Below are positions 49,201 to 62,152 of a DNA stretch of 64,000 nt, in pieces. The stretch comes from Lycocorax pyrrhopterus obiensis. Its lineage: Eukaryota > Chordata > Aves > Passeriformes > Paradisaeidae. The notes under the pieces are model-generated. The model had not been told where the DNA came from. It ran no database searches and saw only the letters and a list, made by a program, of their open reading frames with translations. Every line of letters begins with the position of its first letter. Position 1 is the first letter of the stretch. The stretch is taken from the NCBI GenBank assembly GCA_014706295.1, contig JACSVZ010000007.1, positions 38,324,633 to 38,388,632 on the forward strand, written 5' to 3'. The translations under genes were made by a program, and so were the position numbers.

Positions 49201-52200
49201 TTGTGTTGACTTGCCTAACCTTATACCACATTAGCAAAGGCATTTTCAAGAGTCCAACTAACATATGAGAAATATTTACATATTACTTCATTGTTTTGAA
49301 TATGTTCAGAATCTGCATGAAAGAGAACAATTCCACAGCAATGTCAAAGGTTATTGTGACTGAAGTTACTTTACAGTAATTCAAATAGTTTTTACAATGC
49401 GTTAAAAGAGGGAATTAATTATTTTAGATAGGCTGCAATACTAGAACTACTGTGCTAGGTAATATTTGACACATCCATCTGCCAGCCCTCCTGTCTTTCT
49501 ACCTATCTTTTCTCAAGTATTTCTGCCTGCAGAAGTACTTTTAAAATTGCAATAAAGAAATAGAGTGAGAGGTTTCTTAAATCATGCTATTGGATATCCA
49601 AAAAGGTATATTATTTTGGATGTGGTGTATTTTACAATTTGACAAGTTGGAACTTTGTAAACTGACAATTGGGCACAGACGAAGGTATCCATTTATCTCG
49701 TATATGTCTTGTTGAGGCAAAGCTGTCAGACAAAATCTTATCACATGGTGCCCCATTTGTTTTCTGCAGTGATTTATGATGGTTTTGAAAAGGTCTTGTG
49801 ATCCCATAGGCTGCCACGATTCTCTGACTCTTCTCTGTCAATGGATCAGATTTTTGACATTTTCTGAGAGCATTCAGAAAAGATTTGATAAATCAGCTTG
49901 TGGTGTTTATTTTAATTGATCTGAAGCCCATTCGTCAAGAATTCGTCAAACACTGTGACAGGGTCTGGGTGTGCTGCAGTGAAATGAAAGAACTGGGTTG
50001 GCCATGCTTCTGTGACGGTGATATAGATATTTTGTTGAAAGTTTATGCTCACAGACGAGAAGATGCCATAACTAATTTAGAATGCTGTAAATCTTTTGAC
50101 GCAGATTCTAATTCATAAATCTCATCCATCACATGTGATTCGTGAAACGATAGACAACCCTTGACGAGAAGGTACTTTTGTGTTCCAAGTTCTTTACATT
50201 TTTTTCATCTTCAGAAATAAATCACTCCAAAACAACAGAATTCTGTTATGAAAGTGGCGCTGTAAAGGTCTCTTAGTATTTTTGCATCTGTTCTTCTTCT
50301 CAAAAGGGATAACATTTCTTCTCTTTAAGATGCAAATGGATAAAACTGTATGTGTGCATGCCCTTCACTTTACAACAGGGAGAAAAATGTAACTGATTGC
50401 AGTGGTTCTGGTTGAGGAGTCATCACATTTGGCTGGTATAACCTGGGTCTCTTTTCTTCTCTCACAGGAACCTCCATCTGTTGAAAACATCACCACAAAC
50501 ACCTGTCCTGATCAACCACAGTCAGTGTCTTTGATCTCTTCACTCATTCCTGTTGCGCTTGGTTGGTAAACCTGTAAGAAGACCATTGCAGGATCTGAGC
50601 CTCTCTCTTATCAGCCAATCCACTCTTTTTCCTTCTGTGTTGAGGCATCGCTGCTGAGTGGTGGCTGTGGATGGTCAAGGAGGGAATTTGTGGTGGTGTA
50701 TTTGATCTCTCTAATTAAGGGAAAGGAGCATGGGATGACTGATAAGCAGGCTGGCCTATCAGGCAATGAATGATAATAAAGAAATAAATGCTGCTCAGCA
50801 ATGTTGCCAAGAAAACGGCTGAGGACTGGTATCAATCAATGTCTGTTTATCTGTCTAGGCCTCTGTCTTCAGATATAAAGCTTAGGTAACACCAGACATT
50901 ATTAGAATAATAAAGTAACAAAACCAAGCATTCAAAAGTTTGGTAGTCTTAGAATTAAGTTTGTCTGTGCAATATTTATTTGCCATCCTTCTGAATATAC
51001 GTTTTGACATTCTTCCTCAGTGTCACACTTGTGGTAAAACCAAATAGAGAATTGAGTGATTCATTGTCCTTAAGTCAGGTACAGAACCCAGTTGACCACA
51101 TATTCTTTTCTTGCAATAATCTGTTTCACTTGCATTTTAACTTCTGCATGGAGTGAGGCTAGTGCCTCGTTTCAAAATGATAAGTCACTACTTCTCTGCT
51201 TTGCTTGCTTACTCAGAAGTGCTACATATGTGGACTGTGAAAGAAAGTGATCAAGTTTTTTCTCAACACAGTTTATAAGATGACACTGGAGGATCTTTAA
51301 TGCAGATTTTAATGCCGAGTCTTAACTGAGTTCTTGAGGGTATATGCAAATGGCAGTTTCCAACATCTTATAACTCAGTTCCATACTCATCTGAAGAAAT
51401 AAAATATGCTTTCCTTAAGTGAAGACATACACTTCTTTGAAGATACTACTGCAGAGGAATAAAGTTGGATCTCTTCAGTTAATCAATTAGTATTTTATGG
51501 AAATATATGCTCATATCAGTAAGTCTATCTCTCCTTGCTATCTTCTTCAAGTCTTTCAAAACAGTTAAGGCAGAAGGAAACAACAAAGAAAATGCAGCCT
51601 AAAGAACTGACTACATGACTTTTTGTGGGATACTTAATGGCTGAAATGTCAACAAGTAACAATCACAAACTGAAGAATGGAATCTAAAGTGTTCACCATC
51701 CACTCAGTGCAGAGCTTTATAGGTTACTAATTCCTTTTTGTCTTTAATTGCAGACCTCACTGTTGGTTACTGGGAAGATCAATGGTTTCTCCTGCCTTAC
51801 ATTGGGTCAAGCAATCTGGATGTCTTTTTTGCTGGAAACTTTCTGTGTTTATTTCCCCTACCTATGGCTTCTTTTGCATATGCTTAGGCAAAGTTTTGTC
51901 TTCTCACATGATCATGGGTAGACCTGCAAAGCCATTCTGAAGACTCCTTCTTTATGCTGAGAGAGGAGCTACCGGCGTGGCATGTTTTCCAATGCAGTGT
52001 TCTGCTCCTCCACACGAAGAAGAAAAGCTTTAATTTTCTGCAACCCTGTGGTGTCCAGATGCCATCAAACAGGGAAGATTGAGGGCAAGTAGGCAGAATT
52101 CAAGGTGAAGGATTGAACATTAGCACTCTGTGCTTTTCTTTTCCTCACACTTCTGTGTCTTCCGTCCTATCTCTCTTTGCCTCTCATTACTTCCTTTAGA

Positions 52201-52992
52201 ATAACTGTAACATGAAAGCAGTTGCCTGTGTGCCTGATTCTCAGCCCTGTTATTTCATAGGCATCTTTCTATAAAGACACACTGAGATCCTAACTTAATC
52301 TGGTATTAGGCCAAGACTTAGCAGACAGATTCAACTTTCATAGAAAGCTGTTTAAAGATGTGCTGGACTCTTTAAGAGGGCAATTTTAAAAAGTACTGGC
52401 AGCTCTTAGCACTGTCCAGCATATTGCCAACAGGTGAAGTTTTGCAGCATGTCTGCAATTCAAGGTTTTAATAAAATAGTTTTTTATTTGACCAACTGCC
52501 AATCTGATCAGTTGATAATGAACTTGATGTTTAGCTGTGAGCTAAAGTAAGAAAACTCTCAAAGTCTGCAATAGCCGAATCAGCAGATTTTTCAGTGTAA
52601 CTTCTCCATCAAAGAAGCAAAGGGTTTGGAATATAAATGAATGGCAGAATTAGCCAGTTTTTCAAATTTTCCCAATGGTGTTTGAGCTTCAGATCTCAGG
52701 GGGTTTTCACTCAAGATGGATGAAAAAGAAATATGCTTTGACCATTGTTAATTTTTAATCTCCAACTGTGTTCTCTGCTTCCTGACACCAACACCACCAA
52801 AATATTGAGTGGCTTTCGCTCTTCCCAAAATGTTTTCTTTTTTAAGTCATCATTGTAAATAAGTAACATCTAATAAAACGCATCTGGAATAAAGAGATCT
52901 GCCAATCATACAAAAAAAAAAAGACTGTAATGTCGACATTAGCAATTAGGATTATGCCATCCCCACTTAATTTGTGGGTTTAGATCTCATGT

Positions 52993-53010
52993 AGGAAGGA
53001 AGGAAGGAAA
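52993..53010. repeat. (GGAA)n microsatellite
   Basis: Four tandem AGGA/GGAA units. GGAA runs can bind ETS-family proteins, but four units is short. Confidence 0.75.
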
Positions 53011-54999
53011 GCGATTTTATGAACTATTCACTAAAGGTTAATTCAACAAATATCATATTCAAGTCCTCTTTTTCTTCTCTTAGTGTGTACCATCTCTTTA
53101 ATGTCATTCATGGGAACATAGAACTCTATGTTTAGCTAGTACGAATTTTCATGGCTGTTTTGAAACCAATGAAGCTAAACCAATTTACTCCAGTTAGGGT
53201 CTGCTACTTTTTTAAAAAAAACCAGAAGTTATTCTTTTTGCCTATTAGAAAAGTTATTTTTTTAGGCATTTTGCAACAATGGGCAGTTTTCAGTTGTTTC
53301 TGTTTGCTCAGAACAGAACAGTCACTGATAAGTCTCATCAAATGATGCTTCTCAATACAGCAGCCCTGGCATTTTATATTTAAGGAAGACATCAGGTGGT
53401 GTTTAGTTAAGAAAGCATATCATTGCTAATTAATTTATTTTCCATATTGGCCTGCGTTGTGTACAGATGCTTTCATCCAACCTGAAAGGTACCATGGCAA
53501 GCAGGTGTTACAACAATCTTAGCCCAGAGGTATCCAAGTCTTTTTGCTTGGCAGCATTCCAGCTACAGACTGGAGCTAGCTTTTGGAGAAGTTGTCAGTG
53601 AGATTGATTGCATTTTGGAATTTCCATTGATTAATTATCTCTCCAATTCTTCACTATAGGCAACATCCTGAGTTTTGAGACTATGCATGAAAACTTACTG
53701 CACTTGTGTTCATCAGTTTGAAACACTGTGGGATTTTGATAGGTCATATTTTACAGAAAGGGAGATAGAGGTGGTTAGATGTTGCTCTGCTCCTGTGCTT
53801 CTTCACAGACTAAAGAAAACAGAGAAAACCATCCAGGCAGGCTTTTCTTACCAAGTTTGCCTCTAGCCTTTGTAATTGCCAGTAGTCAAGTAAGTGGTTT
53901 TACTTCAATAACAGCAACAGTTCACAGAGTTACAGCTGGTTGCTCTGCTAGGAAACAGTTTATTCTTGATGTTTTGTAAAGAGATAAAGAATTCAGTTTT
54001 TACTTTGTTTTCTTTCCTGTATGCAAAGATTAGCACTGCTTGGTGTAAAGGAATAAAACAATACTTTTTATTACATTTATGCTATTGCTTACAAACATGA
54101 ATATGGAAAGATTCCAACAGAAAGGCCACTCTTTTTATACATTTACCATTCTAAGCCTACTAAGAGATATTTTTTTCAACAGACACTTGTAAAAATCTCT
54201 TTCTAACGTAAATCTTGGGTTTTAAATCAGTGGAGCAGTAGACTAACCAGCTTAATAAAAGTGAGAGATGAAACACAACTAATGGACAGGACTTTTCAAC
54301 CAGGTGTTATCAAATCATTCATTGCACTAAGTGCACTCTGAAGTTCTGTTGTAAAAACAATTAAAGTACTGATGGCAGGCTTAAGTTACTTCAAATCATT
54401 TGGCAGAATTGATCCACAATTATCTTTGTAATCCCTGAAGCCCCAAACACTAAGTCCTCCATCCACTTTATATTTCCTACACACAGTTCTCCACGTGTCA
54501 GCAGCCATGCTCAATATCCTTTGGCACCAGCAACTTCACTGGACCTAAGAATTCCAAACTCTAAATATGCTTGTGCTCTGAATACTCAAGTTCTAGTGTG
54601 TGAACCACCTGTATGACAGTATACCCATCAACTTTCAAAGAGTTTGTAGTTTTTAGTTGTGTTTTCTTGTGTATATGAATGTGTGTGATTAGAGAATAAG
54701 TGAGACATTAATTTAGATGTTCTTTGTGGATGCTTATTTATTATTTGAAAGAGTGTTTTCTTCTGTTTAGTGTCAGAAGGCTTGTAGTCATTCTGCTTTT
54801 TAGGAAATGTTATGCTTATCTCTAATATGAATCTCAAAACGAAATAGAAAAATTACTTTAGTGGAGTTTTGTATGAGTTCTCCAAAATGTAATAAAGACA
54901 TTGTCATATCAGATGGGTAATTTATATGGCATGGCACCTTTCCTCTGGCAGTTTAGAAATGCAACTCCCCTTGGCTGGGAAAACGTCAGTCCGAATGAT

Positions 55000-55300
55000 T
55001 AGAATTTAGCAGAGTAACATGTACTGGAGCACGAAACCGAACAATGGCAAATGTTAGACAGCCTGAATTAGAGGCAGTGATTTTTGTTATACCCATAATA
55101 ATTTGGAGATTTGTGCCTCTCACATAATCACTGTAAAACCTAGAAGCCAAATTTTCTCCTGTGGCTAATGACATGAAGGAAGAGGCATGAGAACAGGAGA
55201 AGAAATTTTGCCTGACTTTTACCCTGTGGATGTTAGATCAGAATGTGCCCACAGCAGGTAATAATGAAAGAGATGCCAGACAAAATTTTGAGCTATGAAG
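55000..55300. promoter_or_regulatory. Candidate conserved non-coding element
   Basis: Complex non-repetitive sequence with retained CpGs (GTCCGAATG, GCACGAAACCGAAC), the SOX-like core AACAATGG, TAATAATTTGG, and GCTAATGACATG. No coding frame or repeat family fits. The call rests on appearance alone. Confidence 0.25.
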
Positions 55301-56639
55301 TTAAACCAGAATAGTCCCACTGGAGACTTCACTATGGGAATCTCTGGCTGAAAAATTTTTTTTCTTGTGCAGGCCCTGTGTAATGTAAAAAGAACAAAGC
55401 AAGTCCAAGAACACACCCCTATTTTCTGCAGAATTAATGGAGGCATCCGTTTCACTGTCAGCAGCTTTATATTTCAGATAGACCCTCAGACAGAAAGGAT
55501 TTTTAATTGCCTTCCTACTGTTAAACCTTATCCCACCACTGGTTTAGTCTACCCAATTCAGGCATTGGGCATCAATGTGCTTTCGTTTGTTTTAATGCCA
55601 ACATATTGAACCATTAGAACAGAAGGCACCACTTAGTCCATTACCCAGTCAATTTTCAGTTTAAATACCGTTCTTGTAGGCTCATAAGGGATTATGAGTG
55701 GTTTGAGTGGTGCAGTGAGCTTTTTTGTCTCCATTGCACAAAACAGGGAATTATTCTATCTCCTTGATAATAAGTTGCTCAGAGTAAGGGAAGAAAACAG
55801 AATTTCAGTTATTGAATATTTAATTCTGGACAGCAATTTAATCAGAAGTGGGATTTGGGCAATTGCTCTAGCCCCCACCTAACATACTACAGTTTCAGTT
55901 CTTAGTATTCCTTAATTATCCCACTGAGATGTTTGAGGAGCAACTAGTAGTAAATGAACTTGGCAAATCAGCTATTACTCAAGTAATGAAATACAAATAC
56001 ATATGTTTGACAATTCTGCAGGGAAATTGTTGGAGCTAAGATTCTCCATGGATTGTATTGGCCAAGAGAGAAAAAGCAGGTGTTATTATCAAAATTTGTA
56101 TACAAACAATTTGACTAGAGTTTTAAAATAATGTGAAGCTTTTTTCCCCTTCAGCTAATTCCAAGCATGTTGGTTATTGTGTGGAGAGCACTTATTGTCA
56201 AATAATGAACCCGTACCAGCTGTGGATTCACACAGTGACGTAGTTCTAAATATTCAAGGATTTTACGTTATATCTAAGGATGCGTATCAACTTTGCATCT
56301 AACCTTAAACAAAAGAGAGTTCAGCTCTACTGAGGAAATTGATTTTATTCAGCAGCAAGGCAAGGGAAATTAGTACATTCAATATTTGTAGAAAGAAAAT
56401 AGCAAAGCCCACAAGTCTGGGTGGTTTGAGATTGTTCTTTGTTTTAGTAATTATACCTTTATATGTTAGATCTCATATTTGCACTTTCAGAAGTATTCTA
56501 AATGGTTTATGCATCAATCATGTCCTGGACCTGCTGTATTTCTACACAATTTTACAATGAACTTACAGCCAAACAAATTCAAAGTGAAACTGAATTCTAA
56601 CTTTACTGCTGTATCTACCTCATTCTGTCTGTCTGGGAC

Positions 56640-57260
56640 ATTAGAACAATTTAATTAGTAACCAAATGTCAGTTGCCTCTAGTTCATTTGCATGATATCT
56701 CAATGTGCTAATTTCTCAAATTAGCATAATTTATTATTTAAGCTGTCTTTGATTTCAGGGACAGAGTTGTTTGAGTTATTTCATCTGAGGCCTGTTATTC
56801 ATATGCAAGAGGACACAAATAGGAATACTTTGTCGGGATGCATTTACTGTTTACTGTAGAATGATAAGCCAATGTAAAGCTAGGAAAGCCTCTCCAAGCC
56901 TCACAGATCTCCATTTTGCCATTAGCTGTACCAGTTTAAACAGTGTGCCTCAAGAAATATCGACAGGTCAAGTACAGCAGAGAAGAGTGTGTGTCCCAGT
57001 GGCCTTTACACTGACAGTTTCTCCCACATTAAAGAGTTAACTAGCAGCCTACCAGCTCAGAGTGGAAGCTAATGAATGAAATGGAGATTGATATAGACTC
57101 TCTTTGGAGGTGCATCGATCTGTATCTTCTGAACTCAGCTTAGGAATTCTGCAGGCAGCATTGCATGAGTAACCCTGGCATGGTGCCCATTAGCAAATAA
57201 CTCTTTTAATGCTTGTCTTCAATTGATTCACTTGTTGTACTGACTACTATGTAGTACTGC
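56640..57260. promoter_or_regulatory. Candidate enhancer with octamer and homeodomain palindrome
   Basis: Contains TTTAATTAG (56650-56658), a perfect POU octamer ATTTGCAT (56686-56693), and the perfect inverted repeat TGCTAATTT-CTC-AAATTAGCA (56706-56714 and 56718-56726), all in 77 bp. A CATATGCAAG POU-like half site follows near 56802. The next 400 bp stay complex and free of repeats. The motif grammar matches that of developmental enhancers; conservation and activity are inferred. Confidence 0.42.
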
Positions 57261-58206
57261 AAACTTTCTTGTATTTTGCCACTGTGGTAACAAGTTATGT
57301 AAAGGAATTTGATTTTGGAAGCAAATTCTCAAGCAACTTTCTTCATTTTGCTTCTTTCCTTCTCCTGCTCCCTGTCCCTCACCTAAATAGCATTATGTAA
57401 TTATTGAATTGACATGGATATTGCCACATACACCCCAAAATTTCAAATTTCAGTAGTTTTATAAGTCATGTCATTGTGCCATCTAAGCTGATATTTCAGT
57501 CAGAGCAAACGTAAGTAATATGCTCTTAAATGTGAAGTATTTTCATTTATTGCTTTAAATTGATACTGAATTACACAAATGTATATAGGAAGCTTTTTTT
57601 TTCTTCTTCTGTGGTCTCAAGCATGGAATTTACCTACAAAGACAAGTCTCAGAAGGAAGGCCTTCCATATTTTCTGCTTAGCGGGTCAGGAAAGGTCTCT
57701 CTCTATTGAACAGCAGAGAAAGAATTAACCCCACAGCTCCAGCTGTCTGAAGAGCAGTCACCTAGTCCAAGTCTAAGTCTAAACTGCTGTGTAGTCAAAG
57801 AGGGAGGACAATTCACTCCTCTTGCCTTGAGCACCTGTGAATAGTTGTGTTTAGTCTCTCTGCTCTGCATGTACAACTAGACTTGACTATGTGTCATTTT
57901 ATGATATGAAATCTAAAGAATACCTATAGATTGAATGCCTAATCCTATAAGCAAAATTATGTATGCAAACAATCCAGTATAAGCAACCAGAAATTATGAC
58001 CTAATATTGCTGAAGCAATAAAAATGTGAAAACCTTACACAACCCACAAGATCTCAGTAGGGGCTTTTGGCTGTAGACTTCATCACACAGAAAATTCTAA
58101 TCTGCTTCATAGGTCTCCACATCTGCTGTATGTAGATAGCCATTTTCAAAGCATATAAAATTATAAAACTAATAACTCTAAAAAGTTACAGGCATTCAGA
58201 GGTGAT

Positions 58207-58252
58207 TTTTCTGTCTGCAATTGAATTGTCATTAAAACAGGCAGACAGAAAA
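58207..58252. repeat. Inverted repeat, 12-bp perfect arms with GTCTG/CAGAC
   Basis: TTTTCTGTCTGC (58207-58218) pairs perfectly with GCAGACAGAAAA (58241-58252) around a 22-nt loop that itself contains CAATTGAATTG. Each arm has a GTCT/AGAC core of the SMAD type. This is the longest perfect palindrome I found. A hairpin, a paired binding site, or a remnant of a small inverted-repeat element are all possible. Confidence 0.75.
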
Positions 58253-60542
58253 GTTTAAACCAAACACATTTAAGAATAAGCTACGTTGTTCCATCTGTTC
58301 TTTTTTTCTGTCAAAAGTTTTCTGCCTGTCTTATGTTTGTATGTGCCCACTTTTGTTTTTCTGCGTGCAGTGTAGGCAGAGAGATCCTTTCATATTAAAA
58401 TAATTGTTTTGATTATAGGCTTGAATCAAGCATCTCTAAATCAAGGGGGAACCAGATGTAAAACTATTTGTACCTTTGAAATATTTTTATATTGAAAATA
58501 AAAACAGAAAAAAAGTCTGTAATAATTTAAAATTATATAATGAGAATTTAAAATAGAAAATTATTGAGCATTTATGGTTGTTATTTTGATGGCTTTTTAT
58601 TATTGACAGCAGTAATTTTCAGGCTGTTTTTTTTCTTAATCATCTGTGTCTTCTGACAGTCTCTTGCTTATATGTCTACTAACAGTTTAAAGTATTGTAT
58701 TTTGCTAGTTTAGGAAGTATTAAGTAAAAACCATATTCTTGCAATCTAAGCACATAATTTTTTACAGTCATTATTGTTTAATTTCATTCCTGGAACTGCC
58801 TATTTTGATTAAGATACTGACATTATAAAGAAGTCAGGAAATTTTAATTCATACAAAAAGTAGAGGTCTTCTTGATCATTTTAATTTAAGTCATACCTTA
58901 CAGTAAAATGTGCTTTGATTTTAATCCTTATGCTTATAACTCCATTTTGAAGAGTTTTGGAAAATTGTTTCTGACTTACACCATGGCACAGGAGAACCAG
59001 AATGAGGTCTGATACCAGTGTATTTCTTAAGATGGAAGTGAAAGAGTATTTATAAGTAGTTTTTGCCTTCTGAATCTAATGGATTGTCAGCATGCCTGAC
59101 ACTATTCTATGGGCAAGGCCACAGAAAATCAATACATCTTAGGCAAGGTTTAATTTATTTCTAGGTTCTTACAACTAATGACTTTCCTTTTCTGTTTGTT
59201 GATTTTCTTTATAGCTTTTGCTCTCGTGAATTGCTACAATTTTATCCTCCCATTGTAACACAAACCACAAGAACTGTGATGTCATTATAATTTTTTGTAG
59301 AAGACTAGGTGCATGAACGAACAAAACTGGAAACTGTACCTTAAAAGAATTTGCACAATGGAATTAAGCTTTCTGACTCCCACCTTGGACAACACAATGT
59401 ATTTTCTATTATTAGATTTTTGTTTATTTTACAGCAGCACTAACGACCTCCAAAGTCTTGGGCATCTTCATGCCAGGCACTGTACATAGTCGTGTTCTAA
59501 CTGAAAATCTCTCCTGTGATGATTTTATCATCTGAATGGAATAAACAGTAGTATGAAGGAAAGTAATGATGTCATTGTTCATAAGAGAGAAATTAAGCAA
59601 AATAATCAAAGACGTAAAAACATTGCAATTTTGAAATTATTTGTAATTACTCAGGCTATACAAAGTTTTGAGTCTTATACTGGGTGGTTTTCTGTTGACA
59701 ATAGTTTCAAGTGCACAATTCACGTGTGCCCATTCTGTAAATAGCACTGCAGTAAAGCCGGCTTTCATGTGCTGGATGCTATTGATCAGAGATGCCTAAA
59801 TGTGAAAAGGAGGATACTCTTTTTGCAAGAACAATTTACTGAAAATGTAGATGGAGGTTGCTTTTTTGTTATACTGGGAAAGGTTGTATTTAACTTAGCA
59901 AAAAAACCTCTACAGCTCTACTGTAATTTAGTGTATTACAAGATCCCATTTCTTTCACTTAGTTATCCCCATCTTTTCATGCATGCTTAGTATACTGCAA
60001 TTCAGGGTATTAACTCCAGCACCATTTCAGTTAGTCAACATTGACAAACAGATAAGCTACTCTCAGACCTAAATGGGATTTTAACTTGTTCTACCAGAAT
60101 CATAAACATTTGTCACTGCATGGCCAACTTCTAACAAAACTTTGTAACTAGGAATCACTATATCACTGTCTTTCGTGCCAGCACAACGCCATTTCAGCAC
60201 AAAAATAGAACTGTGCAAGACTCAATTGAGGAAATAGAAGGTATATGACAGTGAGATCAGACATTTCAAAGTGATTCTTTACACTGGCAATACATATGGC
60301 AAATGTATGGATTTTGTTAGGATTCTTCTGAAAGCCATATATACAGATATATTTTAGGGTCAAGTAATTGTCCTAAATCCATAGAAGGGAATGCAATTAT
60401 TTCTAGTAATATTTTTCATCACACTGGCTACACTAAAGAAGCCATACTTAATTAATTTCTTATAGTTACTTGACTTTTTTTAAAAGGCAATGATAACCAT
60501 TTAAACTCGGTTTAGTTCTCATTGTTCAACCAAAGTTATACC

Positions 60543-62152
60543 TGATCTCTGACCCAGGAGACCAGAGTAAATGAATGTTGGAAGAAAGATTTTCCCTTGG
60601 TTAAGCAGGTTTGGGTCAGAGAACACCTAAACAAATTGGATATCCACAAGTCCATGGTCCCTGACAGGAAGCATCCACAAGTGTTGAAGGAGCTGGCGGA
60701 CACCATAGCGAGGCCACTCACAACCAACTTTGAGAGGTCATAGAGATCAGGAGAGGCACTTGAGGACTGGAAGAAAGCAAATGTCACTCCAGTCTTCAGA
60801 AAGGGCAAGAAGGAGGACCCAGGGAACTACCAGTCAGTCAGCCTCACCTCAATCCCTGGAAAGCTGATGGAGTGCCTCATTCTGGAGACATCCACCTGGA
60901 TGCCAAGAAGGTGATCAGGAGTAGTCATCATGGATTCACTAAAGGTAAATCATGTTTGACCAACAAGACTGACTTCTGTGATGAACAAACTACCTGGATG
61001 GATGAGGGCAGATCAGTGGATTTTGTCTACTTTGATTTCAGCAAGGCCTCTGACACTGTTTCTCACAACATCCTCACAGGCAAACTCAGGGTGTGAGGAC
61101 TGGATGAGTGGACACTGAGGTGGATTGAGAATTGGCTGAATGGCAGATCCCAGAGGGTCATAAACAGTGGCACAAGGTCTAGTTGGGGGCCTGTCACTAC
61201 TGGTGTCCCCTGAGGCTCAATACTGGGTCCAGTATTGTTTAACTTATCCATTAATGACTTGGATGAAGGGGAGATGCCTCCTCAGCAAGTTCACTGATGA
61301 CAGGAAGCTGGGAGGTGTGGCCAATACCCCAGAGGGCTGTGCAGCCCTTCAGAAGGGCCTCCACAGGTTGGAGGGATGGGCAGAGAGGAACATTCTGAAA
61401 TTCAGCAAAGGCAAATGCAGGGTCCTGCACCTGGGGAGGAATAACCCCAGGTAGCAGTACAGGCTGGGGGCTGACCTGCTGGGAAGAAGCTCTGAGGAGA
61501 AGGACCTGGGAGTCCTAGTGGACAACAAGCTGTCCATGAGCCAGCAGTGCCTTGGGGCCAAGAAGGGCAGTGGTATCCTGGGGTGCATTGAGAGGAGCAC
61601 TGCCAGCAGATGAAGAAAAATGATCCTACCCCTCTACTCAGCCCCTGTGAGGCACGTCGGGAGTGCTGTGTCCAGTTCTGGGCTTCACAGGACAAGAGAG
61701 ACATGGAGCTACTGGAGCAGGGCCAGCAGAGGCTACGAAGGTGATTAAGGGACTGGAGCATCTCTCTTACAACAACAGGCTGAGAGAGTTGGGCCTGTTC
61801 AGCCCTGAGAAAAGGAAACTGGGAGGGGTCCTCATTAATATGTATAAATATATAAAGGGAGGGTGTAAAGAGGATGGACCCAGGTTCTTCTTGGTGGTGC
61901 CAAGCAATAGGACAAGAGGCAATTGGCAGAAACTGATGCACAGGAATTTCCACCTCTCTACTGCATGAGTCGCCATGCACAGGACAGATTGCCCAGAGAG
62001 TGGTGGAGTCTCCCTCACTGGAAATATTGAAGATCTGTCTGGACACAATCCTGTGCCATGTACTCTAGGATGACCCTGCTTCAGCAGGGAGGTTGAACCA
62101 GGAGACCCCCTGTGATCCCTTCCAACCTTACCCATTCTGTGATTCTTTGATC
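60543..62152 (+). mobile_element. CR1 LINE, 5'-truncated, plus strand
   Basis: About 1.6 kb of CR1: the reverse transcriptase from just before its conserved HLNKLDIHKSM region through the C-terminal domain and the complete 3' UTR. The tail reads GATCCCTTCCAACCTTACCC then ATTCTGTGATTCTTTGAT, the CR1 terminal repeat. The 5' end, near 60541-60545, is truncated within the RT-preceding region, so the endonuclease is absent. It lies in the same orientation as NPAS3. It differs in 3' UTR from the minus-strand copy at 31597, so the two belong to different CR1 subfamilies. The GC-rich body contrasts with the surrounding intron. Confidence 0.93.
60585..61968 (+). pseudogene. Broken CR1 reverse transcriptase (plus strand)
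   Basis: RT blocks appear in order but in different frames: LKELADTIARPL, GNYQSVSLTSIPGKLME, HGFTKGKSCLTN and YFDFSKASDTVSHNIL. These are followed by a GVP-stop-GSILGPVLFN block, SKFTDDRKLGG, and the C-terminal IKGLEHLSYNNRLRELGLFS and INMYKYIKGGCKEDG blocks. The catalytic box is F-T-D-D, keeping both aspartates. Stops after RSG-flanking FERS (about 60740) and within GVP-x-GSIL (about 61212), plus several frameshifts, make it non-functional. Confidence 0.9.

Larger units (their letters stand above)
45906..60542 (+). other. NPAS3: NPAS3 downstream intron, third segment
   Basis: About 14.6 kb of AT-rich intron with no recognised exon or interspersed repeat. It carries two notable inverted repeats, a GGAA microsatellite, and enhancer-like stretches at 55000-55300 and 56640-57260. 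An open frame of 77 codons at 49885-50118 (+) is discussed among the findings but not called a gene. Confidence 0.8.

Noticed and set aside
61402..62046. Longest open frame in the window, 214 codons on the minus strand
   Set aside because: It is antisense to the plus-strand CR1 reverse transcriptase and 3' region. Its Ser/Pro/Cys-rich composition is that of a GC-rich shadow frame.
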